Positions 1-5,700 of a stretch of DNA of 12,371 nt are shown here, piece after piece. Source of the DNA: Rhodospirillaceae bacterium (GTDB lineage: Bacteria > Pseudomonadota > Alphaproteobacteria > UBA11073); the NCBI GenBank assembly GCA_003536545.1, contig DPZW01000017.1:1-12371 (forward strand). Direction: 5' to 3'. The translations under genes were made by a program, and so were the position numbers. Each line of letters starts with the position of its first letter. Position 1 is the stretch's first letter. The notes beneath the pieces are model-generated. The model made no database searches and was not told the origin of the DNA. It was given only the letters and a program-made list of their open reading frames with translations.

Positions 1-1337
1 TGCACTTTTTCTTTTTTGTAAAACGCCATCATCTCGCCCTGCAATTTCGCTGGGTCGCTTTTATATTTTGCCTGCAACTCCTTCATTTTCGGGCCGGCGA
101 TTTTCATTTTTTCCATGGAATGGTAAGATTGTGCAGCAATCGGGAACATGGCAACGCGGATGATTAATGTGAAAACAATAATTGCCAGACCAAAATTCCC
201 CACGTGCTGACCCAGCCATGTCAGCAGGTAAAAGAACGGTTTGGTAAGGATATAAAACCAGCCGAAATCCACTGCGAGATCAAAGCGCGGGATGTGCATG
301 GATTTTTCATAGCCATCCAGAATGCGCACGACCTTGGCCCCGGCATAGAAAGACGAAGTGTCTTCAGCTGTTGCGCCAGCCGCAACTTTTACGGCTTCGC
401 CGCGCCAGTCGGCCTGAAAATCACGATTGTCTTCAGCCGTATGGCGAAATGGCCAGGTGCCCCCCATCACTTTCTCGCCGGTACGCACATAGCGTGCCGT
501 GATGGGCTTTTCCTGGTTGGGAACAAGTGCGGTAAACCAATATTTATCAGTGATGCCCAACCAGCCGCCGGTGGAGGTAAAGCTGCGCGTTTCTTCTTTG
601 AGTTCGGATTTCTCAGTCAACTCATCGTATTTCGCGCTTTGGTATTCGCCATCCAGAACGCCCAGCAAACCTTGTGTGACTAATCCCATGCTGGAGTCTA
701 TCGTGTGCGAGTTTTCAGTATTTTCATGATGCAGACGCATGATGCGGGCATAAGGGAAAAGCACAACTTCTTTACCCGATCCGTTTTCAATTTTCTGCGC
801 CACGGTGAACATGTAATTGTCATCCACGCTGATGGTTTTGATAAAGGTCAGTCCCTCGCCATTTTGCCAGCGCAATGTGATAGGCTTTGCAGGAGTCAGT
901 TCTTTGTCATCGCTTTGCCAGACGCTGTTGGCATCTGGCGTTTTGATATTTTCTGCCAGCCAGCCTTGTTCGATATAATAGGGTGCCTCTGTGCCCACCG
1001 GGCTCAGCAAAATAACTTTTTCCTGATGCTCCAGCGTGGTGAAATATTTTGCCAGCTGCAGATCATCAAACCGCGCACCCTTCAGGTTGATGGTTCCCGT
1101 CACGCTGGGTGTGGTGATCGGAATGCGGCGAACCGTTTTATCCAATATATCTTCGCGTGTTTCAGGCGCAGCGATGACAGGCTTGGCGGCGGTAACAGGC
1201 GCAGGCGTGCGCGCGGCTTCCTGGGTTGCCAGGTCACGCATTTTTTCAAGGCGCGGGCGTTCAATAAAATAATGATAACCCAACAGAACCAGGAGGGAGA
1301 GGCCGATGGCCGCGATTAAATTCTTCTGATCTTGCAT
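1..1337 (-). CDS. yidC: YidC membrane protein insertase (3'-truncated by window edge)
   Basis: YidC inserts and folds inner-membrane proteins, alone or with SecYEG. About 445 codons are visible. The usual length is 540-600, so the last three or so membrane segments lie beyond position 1. The protein starts MQDQKNLIAAIG with an N-terminal membrane anchor at about residues 6-22. An Ala/Pro-rich linker follows, then a large periplasmic domain typical of Gram-negative YidC at about residues 50-350. The conserved core begins with the segment FGLAIIVFTLIIRVAMFP, whose Arg394 matches the essential arginine of the hydrophilic groove. The following cytoplasmic loop (SMEKMKIAGPKMKEL, then EMMAFYKKEKV) is the standard family signature. 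I read the frame through without interruption. The start overlaps the yidD end by 22 nt, and a GGAAGA element (1347-1352) lies 9 nt upstream, inside yidD. Identification is secure. Confidence 0.97.
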   Translation of the reverse strand, partial: MQDQKNLIAAIGLSLLVLLGYHYFIERPRLEKMRDLATQEAARTPAPVTAAKPVIAAPETREDILDKTVRRIPITTPSVTGTINLKGARFDDLQLAKYFTTLEHQEKVILLSPVGTEAPYYIEQGWLAENIKTPDANSVWQSDDKELTPAKPITLRWQNGEGLTFIKTISVDDNYMFTVAQKIENGSGKEVVLFPYARIMRLHHENTENSHTIDSSMGLVTQGLLGVLDGEYQSAKYDELTEKSELKEETRSFTSTGGWLGITDKYWFTALVPNQEKPITARYVRTGEKVMGGTWPFRHTAEDNRDFQADWRGEAVKVAAGATAEDTSSFYAGAKVVRILDGYEKSMHIPRFDLAVDFGWFYILTKPFFYLLTWLGQHVGNFGLAIIVFTLIIRVAMFPIAAQSYHSMEKMKIAGPKMKELQAKYKSDPAKLQGEMMAFYKKEKV

Positions 1338-1579
1338 GTCTTTAAATCTTCCGTGTTTTCCGGGGGTTTAGGTGGCGGATCATAACCATACCCGCCCCAT
1401 GGATGACAAGACCCAAGGCGGCGGAAAATCAGCCTAATCGCTGCAAATGGCGGATGTGTTTCCAACACTTCGCGCGCATATCCCGAGCATGAAGGGAGAT
1501 AGCGGCAAGTTGGCGGCTTGAGGGGAGAAATGATCACCTGGTACGCCCGCACCCAAAACAATAAAATTAATTTAAGCAT
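1316..1579 (-). CDS. yidD: YidD membrane protein insertion efficiency factor
   Basis: A small membrane-associated protein of 87 aa, within the usual 70-90 aa range. It aids YidC-dependent insertion of inner-membrane proteins. The family core is clear: an amphipathic N-terminus MLKLILLFWVRAYQ, then YQVIISPLKPPTCRYLPSCS (residues 13-32) with the conserved cysteines, and LGSCHPWGGYGYDPPP (55-70). The open frame extends upstream to 1663, but I chose the ATG at 1579. It gives the normal N-terminus and overlaps the rnpA stop in ATGCTTAA, a typical translational-coupling arrangement. The tail overlaps the start of yidC by 22 nt. The order rnpA-yidD-yidC is conserved across many bacteria and supports the call. 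Confidence 0.95.
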   Translation of the reverse strand: MLKLILLFWVRAYQVIISPLKPPTCRYLPSCSGYAREVLETHPPFAAIRLIFRRLGSCHPWGGYGYDPPPKPPENTEDLKTCKIRRI

Positions 1580-1928
1580 GTGCGGCACCAGCTTTGCGCA
1601 GACAGTAACGCAAATCCTGCAGCAGTGTGGGAAAATCACGTGCGGCCAAACCTTCACGCGCAATTAGAACCATATCGCAGGGCGTGATGGGTTTTTCTTT
1701 CAGAACCTCGAGGATTGCGGCACGCAAGCGGCGTTTGGCGCGATTGCGTACCACTGCATTGCCCAGTTTTTTTGTGGCCGTGAAACCGACGCGGATAATT
1801 TTTTGTTCCGGTGCAGCCGGGCGGTATTGCGGGGTGACGCTTTGCGCGATTCCGCGTTGACCGGTTTTTGCGATCGCCAGGAAGTCAGCACGTTTGCGAA
1901 GGGTGTCTATTTCTGAAAGCTGCTGCAT
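1572..1928 (-). CDS. rnpA: Ribonuclease P protein component
   Basis: The protein subunit of RNase P binds the catalytic RNA and helps it remove 5' leaders from pre-tRNAs. It is 118 aa, the usual length. Visible signatures are LRKRADFLAIAK (residues 10-21) at the N-terminus and the basic RNR motif RNRAKRRLR (61-69), preceded by ATKKLGNAVV. The chosen ATG at 1928 is the only good start near the conserved LRKR segment. The bases just upstream are pyrimidine-rich on the coding strand and show no Shine-Dalgarno sequence. Weak initiation would fit the low need for RnpA compared with L34, its upstream neighbour, but that is inference. It lies 74 bp downstream of rpmH and overlaps yidD by 8 nt. Confidence 0.96.
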   Translation of the reverse strand: MQQLSEIDTLRKRADFLAIAKTGQRGIAQSVTPQYRPAAPEQKIIRVGFTATKKLGNAVVRNRAKRRLRAAILEVLKEKPITPCDMVLIAREGLAARDFPTLLQDLRYCLRKAGAAHA

Positions 1929-1946
1929 GATGAAAGAGGATAGAAG

Positions 1947-1997
1947 GAAGATGATAGAGGGATGCTACCTGTCTATCTTCTAATTTCCACCCTCTAT
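1947..1997 (-). repeat. Nested inverted repeats between rpmH and rnpA
   Basis: Two pairs of inverted repeats interleave in the 74-bp gap. ATAGAGGG (1954-1961) is matched by CCCTCTAT (1990-1997), and GAAGAT (1947-1952) by ATCTTC (1975-1980). Because the pairs interleave, they cannot both form simple hairpins at once. In the rpmH-rnpA transcript they could act as alternative structures or as a processing signal. No U-run follows either, so a classical terminator is unlikely. A role is inference only. Confidence 0.4.
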
Positions 1998-2002
1998 TTT
2001 TC

Positions 2003-2143
2003 TTACGCCGACAGGCGTTTGCGGCCTTTGGCGCGGCGACGTGCGATTACCTGCGCGCCGTTCTTGGTTGCCATGCGGGCACGGAAGCCGTGGCGGCGTT
2101 TGCGGACCAGATTGCTGGGCTGAAATGTACGTTTGGTAGCCAT
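2003..2143 (-). CDS. rpmH: 50S ribosomal protein L34
   Basis: L34 is a very small, highly basic protein of the large ribosomal subunit. This one is 46 aa and starts MATKRTFQPSNLVRKRRHGF, followed by RARMATKNG, and ends GRKRLSA. The TFQPSNLVRKRRHGFRARM core is near-invariant in bacteria. An AAAGGA ribosome-binding element (2151-2158 region) precedes the ATG by a short spacer. The gene has its own promoter upstream and is followed by rnpA in the conserved order. A longer open frame on the same strand (1980-2198) is a shadow in another frame. Confidence 0.98.
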   Translation of the reverse strand: MATKRTFQPSNLVRKRRHGFRARMATKNGAQVIARRRAKGRKRLSA

Positions 2144-2164
2144 AATAAATTCCTTTGGAGGCGT

Positions 2165-2194
2165 GTTCTAGCCGCCCCAGAGGCCCTTTGTCAA
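2165..2194 (-). promoter_or_regulatory. Probable sigma-70-type promoter of rpmH
   Basis: On the minus strand a perfect TTGACA -35 box (2189-2194) is separated by 18 bp from TAGAAC (2165-2170), a four-of-six match to the -10 consensus. Transcription would begin near 2158, giving a leader of only about 15 nt that holds little more than the AAAGGA ribosome-binding element. The promoter sits just after the stop of the small upstream gene, so rpmH-rnpA-yidD-yidC can be expressed independently of coaBC-dut. Confidence 0.65.
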
Positions 2195-2202
2195 ACAAAG
2201 AA

Positions 2203-2421
2203 TTACTGTTTTGGCCCGCCAGGACCGCTATTTTGACGATTATTTTGAGCTTTCATGCCCACAGCACCGATAATCAGGGCCGTAGCTGCAGCAGCAAAAA
2301 TGCCGCCCAATACCCGTCTTCCTGTTTTTGCCGCGCGTATGCGCCTGGTGCGAGCTTCAGAGGTCATGCCGTTTCCGCATGCGCCGCCATCGCTTCCATA
2401 ATCATGTCCATGTGTTGCCAT
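2203..2421 (-). CDS. Small hypothetical single-span membrane protein
   Basis: A 72-aa protein that I do not recognise. The N-terminal third (MATHGHDYGSDGGACGNGM) is rich in Gly and His with one Cys. Residues 25-36 (RTRRIRAAKTGRR region) are strongly basic. Residues about 38-56 (LGGIFAAAATALIIGAVGM) form one plausible membrane span. A polar tail rich in Gln, Asn, Gly and Pro follows. By the positive-inside rule the N-terminus would be cytoplasmic. An AGGGAG element about 9 nt upstream of the ATG supports translation. It lies between dut and rpmH on the same strand, with no overlaps. No function is assigned. The coding call rests on the ribosome-binding site, the coherent protein layout and the fit between neighbours. 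Confidence 0.6.
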   Translation of the reverse strand: MATHGHDYGSDGGACGNGMTSEARTRRIRAAKTGRRVLGGIFAAAATALIIGAVGMKAQNNRQNSGPGGPKQ

Positions 2422-2433
2422 TAATTTGTGCTC

Positions 2434-2460
2434 CCTAGAATTGCTATGGGTAAATCTAGG
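2434..2460 (-). repeat. Inverted repeat overlapping the ribosome-binding site of the 72-aa gene
   Basis: CCTAGA (2434-2439) and TCTAGG (2455-2460) are perfect inverted repeats. After a single mismatch two more pairs can form, leaving a loop of about nine bases. On the minus strand the downstream arm runs into the AGGGAG Shine-Dalgarno element of the 72-aa gene, so folding could limit its translation in a transcript coming from dut. The hairpin is short and its stability is uncertain. Confidence 0.3.
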
Positions 2461-2482
2461 CGAAACAGGCCCAAAGCCGCAA
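2453..2482 (-). promoter_or_regulatory. Weak candidate promoter of the 72-aa gene
   Basis: On the minus strand TTGCGG (2477-2482) is followed after 18 bp by TAGATT (2453-2458), a four-of-six -10 match with a poor -35. If used, transcription would begin near 2446, inside the inverted repeat, so that hairpin would form only in read-through RNA. The support is only the box match and the position in the 86-bp gap after dut. Confidence 0.25.
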
Positions 2483-2507
2483 ATAAATTTTTACTTTCAG
2501 AGCTGTA

Positions 2508-2981
2508 TTATCCGTCTGTACCGGTTTTGCTACCCGTCCCAGTGGAGCCAAAACCGCCTGCGCCGCGCTCGGTCCCCGGCAGTTCGGTCACTTCATGCAG
2601 CTGGATTTGCACAAAACGCGCCACTACCATTTGCGCGATACGCATGCCCCGTTCAATGACAAAGGGTTCGTTGGAAAGATTAATCAGCAGAACCTTCACT
2701 TCGCCACGGTAATCGCTGTCGATCGTGCCGGGTGAATTTAAAACCGTGATGCCGTGTTTTAATGCGAGGCCGGATCGTGGACGAATTTGTGCTTCGTAAC
2801 CCGGGGGCAGGGCCATTTGAATGCCGGTGGGAATAAGCGCGCGCTCAGACGGTTGCAGCGTAATGTTTTCTTTATTGGCGGCAACCAGATCCATGCCAGC
2901 GGCCTGGGGCGTTGCGTAATCGGGGACGGAAAGGTCGGTGGTGTCGGCGTCAAATGTCGCCTGTACGGTCAAACGCGGCAT
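2508..2981 (-). CDS. dut: dUTP diphosphatase (dUTPase)
   Basis: Hydrolyses dUTP to dUMP and pyrophosphate, which keeps uracil out of DNA and supplies dUMP for thymidylate synthesis. The 157-aa length suits the homotrimeric family. All five motifs are present: AGMDLVA (residues 28-34), PRSGLA (68-73), GTIDSDYRG (85-93) with the catalytic Asp88, RIAQMVVAR (114-122), and the C-terminal glycine-rich arm RGAGGFGSTG (139-148). The frame opens upstream at 3062, but the ATG at 2981 gives the normal N-terminus MPRLTV and has a strong GGAG element seven bases before it. It follows the coaBC stop by 11 nt, so the two are almost certainly co-transcribed, a common alphaproteobacterial pairing. Confidence 0.97.
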   Translation of the reverse strand: MPRLTVQATFDADTTDLSVPDYATPQAAGMDLVAANKENITLQPSERALIPTGIQMALPPGYEAQIRPRSGLALKHGITVLNSPGTIDSDYRGEVKVLLINLSNEPFVIERGMRIAQMVVARFVQIQLHEVTELPGTERGAGGFGSTGTGSKTGTDG

Positions 2982-2992
2982 AGAATTCTCCT

Positions 2993-4162
2993 TTATGAAA
3001 AATATTTCGTAATCTCTTCGGCTAACCTCAGACCAACCGACTCTTTTGATATCAAGGGCCATTCTAACGTTTCACTCGGCGTAAGCAAGGTAATCTTGTT
3101 GGTGGCTGAATTCATGGCAGAAATGTCGTTGGCCAAAATCCAGTCACAGTTTTTGCGGGCTAATTTTTCCTGAGCATTTTTTAAGAGATTTTCGCTCTCC
3201 AGCGCAAACCCCACTACCAGTTTTGGCCGCGCTGGATGTGTCGCCACGGATTTTAAAATATCCACGGCGGGGCGCAGTTCGATGGCGATATTTTTGTTAT
3301 CTGTTTTTTTGATTTTTTGATTTTCTGCGTTAACGGGCGCGTAATCCGCGACTGCCGCCGCGCCGATAAAAATATCGGCGGGCAATGAATCTTGCACAGC
3401 CGCCCACATATCATCTGCGCTGCGTGCATGAATGTTGTTCATCCCCGTGGGTGGCAGCATTTGCATTTTACCGTGAATGAATGTCACGCGCGCGCCAAGC
3501 CGTGCCAATGCATTCGCAATTGCAACGCCCTGCGCGCCACTCGATCCATTAGAAATAAATCGCACAGGATCCAATGCCTCTTCGGTTGCACCGGCGGTGA
3601 TAATGGCATGCTTGCCCGCCAGCGGCCGTGCATTCGTCATGCCATCAATAGCGGCTAAAATTTCCGCCACTTCGGCCATGCGGCCTGTGCCGATTTCGCC
3701 GCAGGCCATATCACCGCCATTGGGGCCAATCATTTTCACGCCGCGCGCCAGCAATGTTTTTACGTTCCCCTGGGTCGCGGGATTATCCCACATATGGGGG
3801 TTCATGGCGGGTGCCATTAAAATCGGTCGGTCAGTGGCAAGCAATACGGTGGAGGCCAGATCATCGGCAATCCCCTGGGCCAGCTTGGCCATGATATTGG
3901 CCGTTGCAGGGGCCACCACAATCAGATCCGGATCCCGCGCCAGGCGGATATGACCCATCTGGGCTTCATCGGTCAGGGACCAAAGGTCCTGATAAACCTG
4001 CTCTCCTGCCAGCGCAGCGACGGATAGGGGGGTAACAAATTGCGCCGCCGCCTGGGTCATGATCGGCACCACGCGCCAACCCGCGTCCCGCAGTCGCCGG
4101 ATGAGTTCCAGGCTTTTGTAGGCAGCGATCCCGCCGGAAATGATGAGGTGGATAGAGGGCAT
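2993..4162 (-). CDS. coaBC: Bifunctional phosphopantothenoylcysteine decarboxylase / phosphopantothenate-cysteine ligase
   Basis: Catalyses two consecutive steps of CoA synthesis: CoaB joins 4'-phosphopantothenate to cysteine, then CoaC decarboxylates the product to 4'-phosphopantetheine. The 389-aa length is normal. The N-terminal FMN-dependent CoaC domain shows GGIAAYKS (10-17), the catalytic His71 in GHIRLARDPD, PAMNPHMW (118-125) and Cys154 in MACGEIGTGRM. The C-terminal CoaB domain begins near KHAIITAGATEE (184-195), with the SNGSSGAQG loop and KIKK (283-286), the conserved lysine motif. I chose the ATG at 4162 over the upstream frame because it gives the standard start of the flavoprotein fold. 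The ribosome-binding site is weak (AAGAAAG). It is probably co-transcribed with dut. Confidence 0.97.
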   Translation of the reverse strand: MPSIHLIISGGIAAYKSLELIRRLRDAGWRVVPIMTQAAAQFVTPLSVAALAGEQVYQDLWSLTDEAQMGHIRLARDPDLIVVAPATANIMAKLAQGIADDLASTVLLATDRPILMAPAMNPHMWDNPATQGNVKTLLARGVKMIGPNGGDMACGEIGTGRMAEVAEILAAIDGMTNARPLAGKHAIITAGATEEALDPVRFISNGSSGAQGVAIANALARLGARVTFIHGKMQMLPPTGMNNIHARSADDMWAAVQDSLPADIFIGAAAVADYAPVNAENQKIKKTDNKNIAIELRPAVDILKSVATHPARPKLVVGFALESENLLKNAQEKLARKNCDWILANDISAMNSATNKITLLTPSETLEWPLISKESVGLRLAEEITKYFS

Positions 4163-4172
4163 GAAATCTTTC

Positions 4173-4203
4173 TTGACTTTATATAGGGCTGATAGGCTAG
4201 GGT
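4173..4203 (+). promoter_or_regulatory. Weak candidate promoter of the 212-aa gene
   Basis: TTGACT (4173-4178) is a five-of-six -35 match. No ideal -10 follows: the nearest is TAGGGT (4198-4203) at a long 19-bp spacing. The element overlaps the candidate coaBC -10 on the other strand, so the two genes may share a compact 93-bp divergent control region (4163-4255). Confidence 0.25.
4178..4185 (-). promoter_or_regulatory. Candidate -10 element for coaBC
   Basis: On the minus strand TATATAAA (4178-4185) resembles a -10 box and lies about 15 bp upstream of the coaBC ATG. The best -35 partner, TTGCGC with an 18-bp spacer, is poor. If used, the leader would be only about nine bases, in line with the weak Shine-Dalgarno sequence. 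This is a suggestion only. Confidence 0.25.
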
Positions 4204-4255
4204 GCGCAAGAAGTCGCAAACTTTCTACCCAAATAATTTAAAGGAGCCAAAAGTA

Positions 4256-4894
4256 ATGTCACAGGAAATCTTAAAAGTTTTAAAAGGTGTGGTTGCTTAT
4301 TCGCGATATGCCGATATTCCGCTTTCTGCAGTCAAAGGTTATTTGGAAGAATGCAAGGGCCAGTCAGCAGAGCAAATTGCAGATGATTATGCTTTTATGG
4401 TTTACAATCCAGGTCGTGCATTATGGGCGGCTGTTGCCATCGGTGACGAAGGTTTAATTTCAGAGGTTAGCCGCCTGGTTGAAACCATTGTAGCGGAGCG
4501 ACCCGATATGGTTTTGCCAAGCACTCTCACAATGATCTTGCAGGCAGCTGAACAGTCCGGCGTACAATTTGATGCGGACAAGATATTGCTGGGCCTTAAC
4601 AAAGATCAGGTTGGCCGTGTTCATGAACTCTATGAGCGTCATATTCTTGGGCCGATGAAAGGTTGGAACTCAGATCAGGTCAATGATTTGGCAGAGCGCA
4701 TGATAAAGGCAGCCAATGATACAAGAACGCAGACTTATGTGGCCGGACGTTTGCCAAATGCTGTTGCCATGCTGGGCCACATCACAGGCCAAGATTTGAA
4801 AGATTATAAATCAATTATTGAAAAACGTTTCGATGCACACAAGGGGCAGTACGGACGGGATCTGGGTCATCCACACCCCACGCATACGGGTTAA
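4256..4894 (+). CDS. Hypothetical soluble protein, 212 aa
   Basis: I do not recognise this protein. It starts MSQEILKVLKGVVAYSRYAD, has no signal peptide or membrane span, and looks mostly alpha-helical. There are long amphipathic stretches such as EQIADDYAFMVYN, GLISEVSRLVETIVAER and QVNDLAERMIKAAND. It has one cysteine (in LEECKGQ) and ends in a polar His/Pro tail, GHPHPTHTG. The frame is open from a GTG at 4202, but the ATG at 4256 is preferred because AAGGAG (4241-4246) lies nine bases before it. It is divergent from coaBC and converges on ubiE, whose stop it overlaps in TTAA (4891-4894). Intact reading frame, good ribosome-binding site and natural protein composition all argue that it is real. 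Function is unknown. Confidence 0.85.
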   Translation: MSQEILKVLKGVVAYSRYADIPLSAVKGYLEECKGQSAEQIADDYAFMVYNPGRALWAAVAIGDEGLISEVSRLVETIVAERPDMVLPSTLTMILQAAEQSGVQFDADKILLGLNKDQVGRVHELYERHILGPMKGWNSDQVNDLAERMIKAANDTRTQTYVAGRLPNAVAMLGHITGQDLKDYKSIIEKRFDAHKGQYGRDLGHPHPTHTG

Positions 4895-5658
4895 TTGGGC
4901 TTAATGCCTTCATGCACAGCCACAATGCCGCCAGTCAAATAGCGGTATTGTGGCGCATGAAAACCTGCCTCGCGCATCATATCTGTTAGCGTTAGCGCAT
5001 CCGGAAAACGGTTGATGCTTTCAATCAAATAATCATAACTCGCACGGTTGCCTGCGATCATGCCGCCCAGTTGCGGGATTAAAACGCGGTTATAAGTTTC
5101 ATATATTTTCTGCGCGCCGGCGTGCGGCAATGTTGTGAATTCCAGGCAATAAAATTTACCGCCAGGTTTTAACACGCGGCGAATTTCTGCCAGCGCGCGG
5201 TCGAGGTAAGTGACGTTGCGCAAACCGAATGAAATCACCACGCGGTCAAAGGAGTTATTTTTAAACGGCAGTTGTGCGGCGTCGCCCGCAATCCAGTTTA
5301 CGTTTGCGATACCTGCATTCAGCAAACGTTTTTTACCAACCGCCATCATTTCCGGCGTCAGGTCACAAACCGTGTAATTGGCGCGCGGCGCAGGGCGGTG
5401 CATGAGTTTTGTGATATCACCCGTGCCGCCCGCGAGATCAAGAATATCCATGCCATTCTGCGGCGAAACCATACCGACAAAAATGCGTTTCCACAGGCGG
5501 TGCCATCCCAGTGACATCACATCATTCATCAGGTCGTACTTCGCTGCCACGCTTTCAAAAACTCCGCGGACACGGCGCGTTTTTTCCATCGGGGCCGCAA
5601 CTGTCTGTTGACCGAACTGCATGGCATGTTGGGCGGCAATGTTGGATTTACGCGGCAT
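4891..5658 (-). CDS. ubiE: Ubiquinone/menaquinone biosynthesis C-methyltransferase UbiE
   Basis: A SAM-dependent methyltransferase that methylates the benzoquinol ring in ubiquinone synthesis, and demethylmenaquinol where menaquinone is made. The 255-aa length is normal. Visible motifs are QFGQQTV (14-20), VFESVAAKYDLMNDVMSLGWHRLWKR (segment 33-58), the SAM-binding loop DLAGGTGD (74-81), CDLTPEMM (98-105), GDAAQLPF (125-132), FGLRNV (144-149) and VLKPGGKFYCLEF (162-174). The frame stays open through the antisense of panC to 6195, but family similarity begins at MPRKSNIAAQ, so I chose the ATG at 5658. Another ATG at 5673 would add five residues. No clear Shine-Dalgarno sequence is seen at either. 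The gene is divergent from panC and convergent with the 212-aa gene. Confidence 0.96.
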   Translation of the reverse strand: MPRKSNIAAQHAMQFGQQTVAAPMEKTRRVRGVFESVAAKYDLMNDVMSLGWHRLWKRIFVGMVSPQNGMDILDLAGGTGDITKLMHRPAPRANYTVCDLTPEMMAVGKKRLLNAGIANVNWIAGDAAQLPFKNNSFDRVVISFGLRNVTYLDRALAEIRRVLKPGGKFYCLEFTTLPHAGAQKIYETYNRVLIPQLGGMIAGNRASYDYLIESINRFPDALTLTDMMREAGFHAPQYRYLTGGIVAVHEGIKPN

Positions 5659-5683
5659 TATGCCTAGACCCATAGCGACGAGA

Positions 5684-5695
5684 GCGTTAAAACGC
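5684..5695. repeat. Short palindrome between ubiE and panC
   Basis: GCGTT-AA-AACGC is a perfect five-base inverted repeat centred in the small divergent gap, 5 bp before the panC ATG. It could be an operator or a chance match; nothing else in the 42-bp gap looks regulatory apart from a weak promoter-like pair for panC (TTGGAT at 5642-5647, TAGACC at 5665-5670). Confidence 0.3.
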
Positions 5696-5700
5696 AATCC

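Noticed and set aside
204..1319. Two long plus-strand open frames at the window start.
   Set aside because: They are antisense to yidC, whose protein reads without interruption and carries the family motifs.
1929..2202. Possible replication origin beside rpmH, since dnaA-rpmH is a classical origin region.
   Set aside because: No dnaA gene, no DnaA-box cluster and no AT-rich region are seen. The upstream neighbours are a small membrane protein gene and dut, and the gaps are too short.
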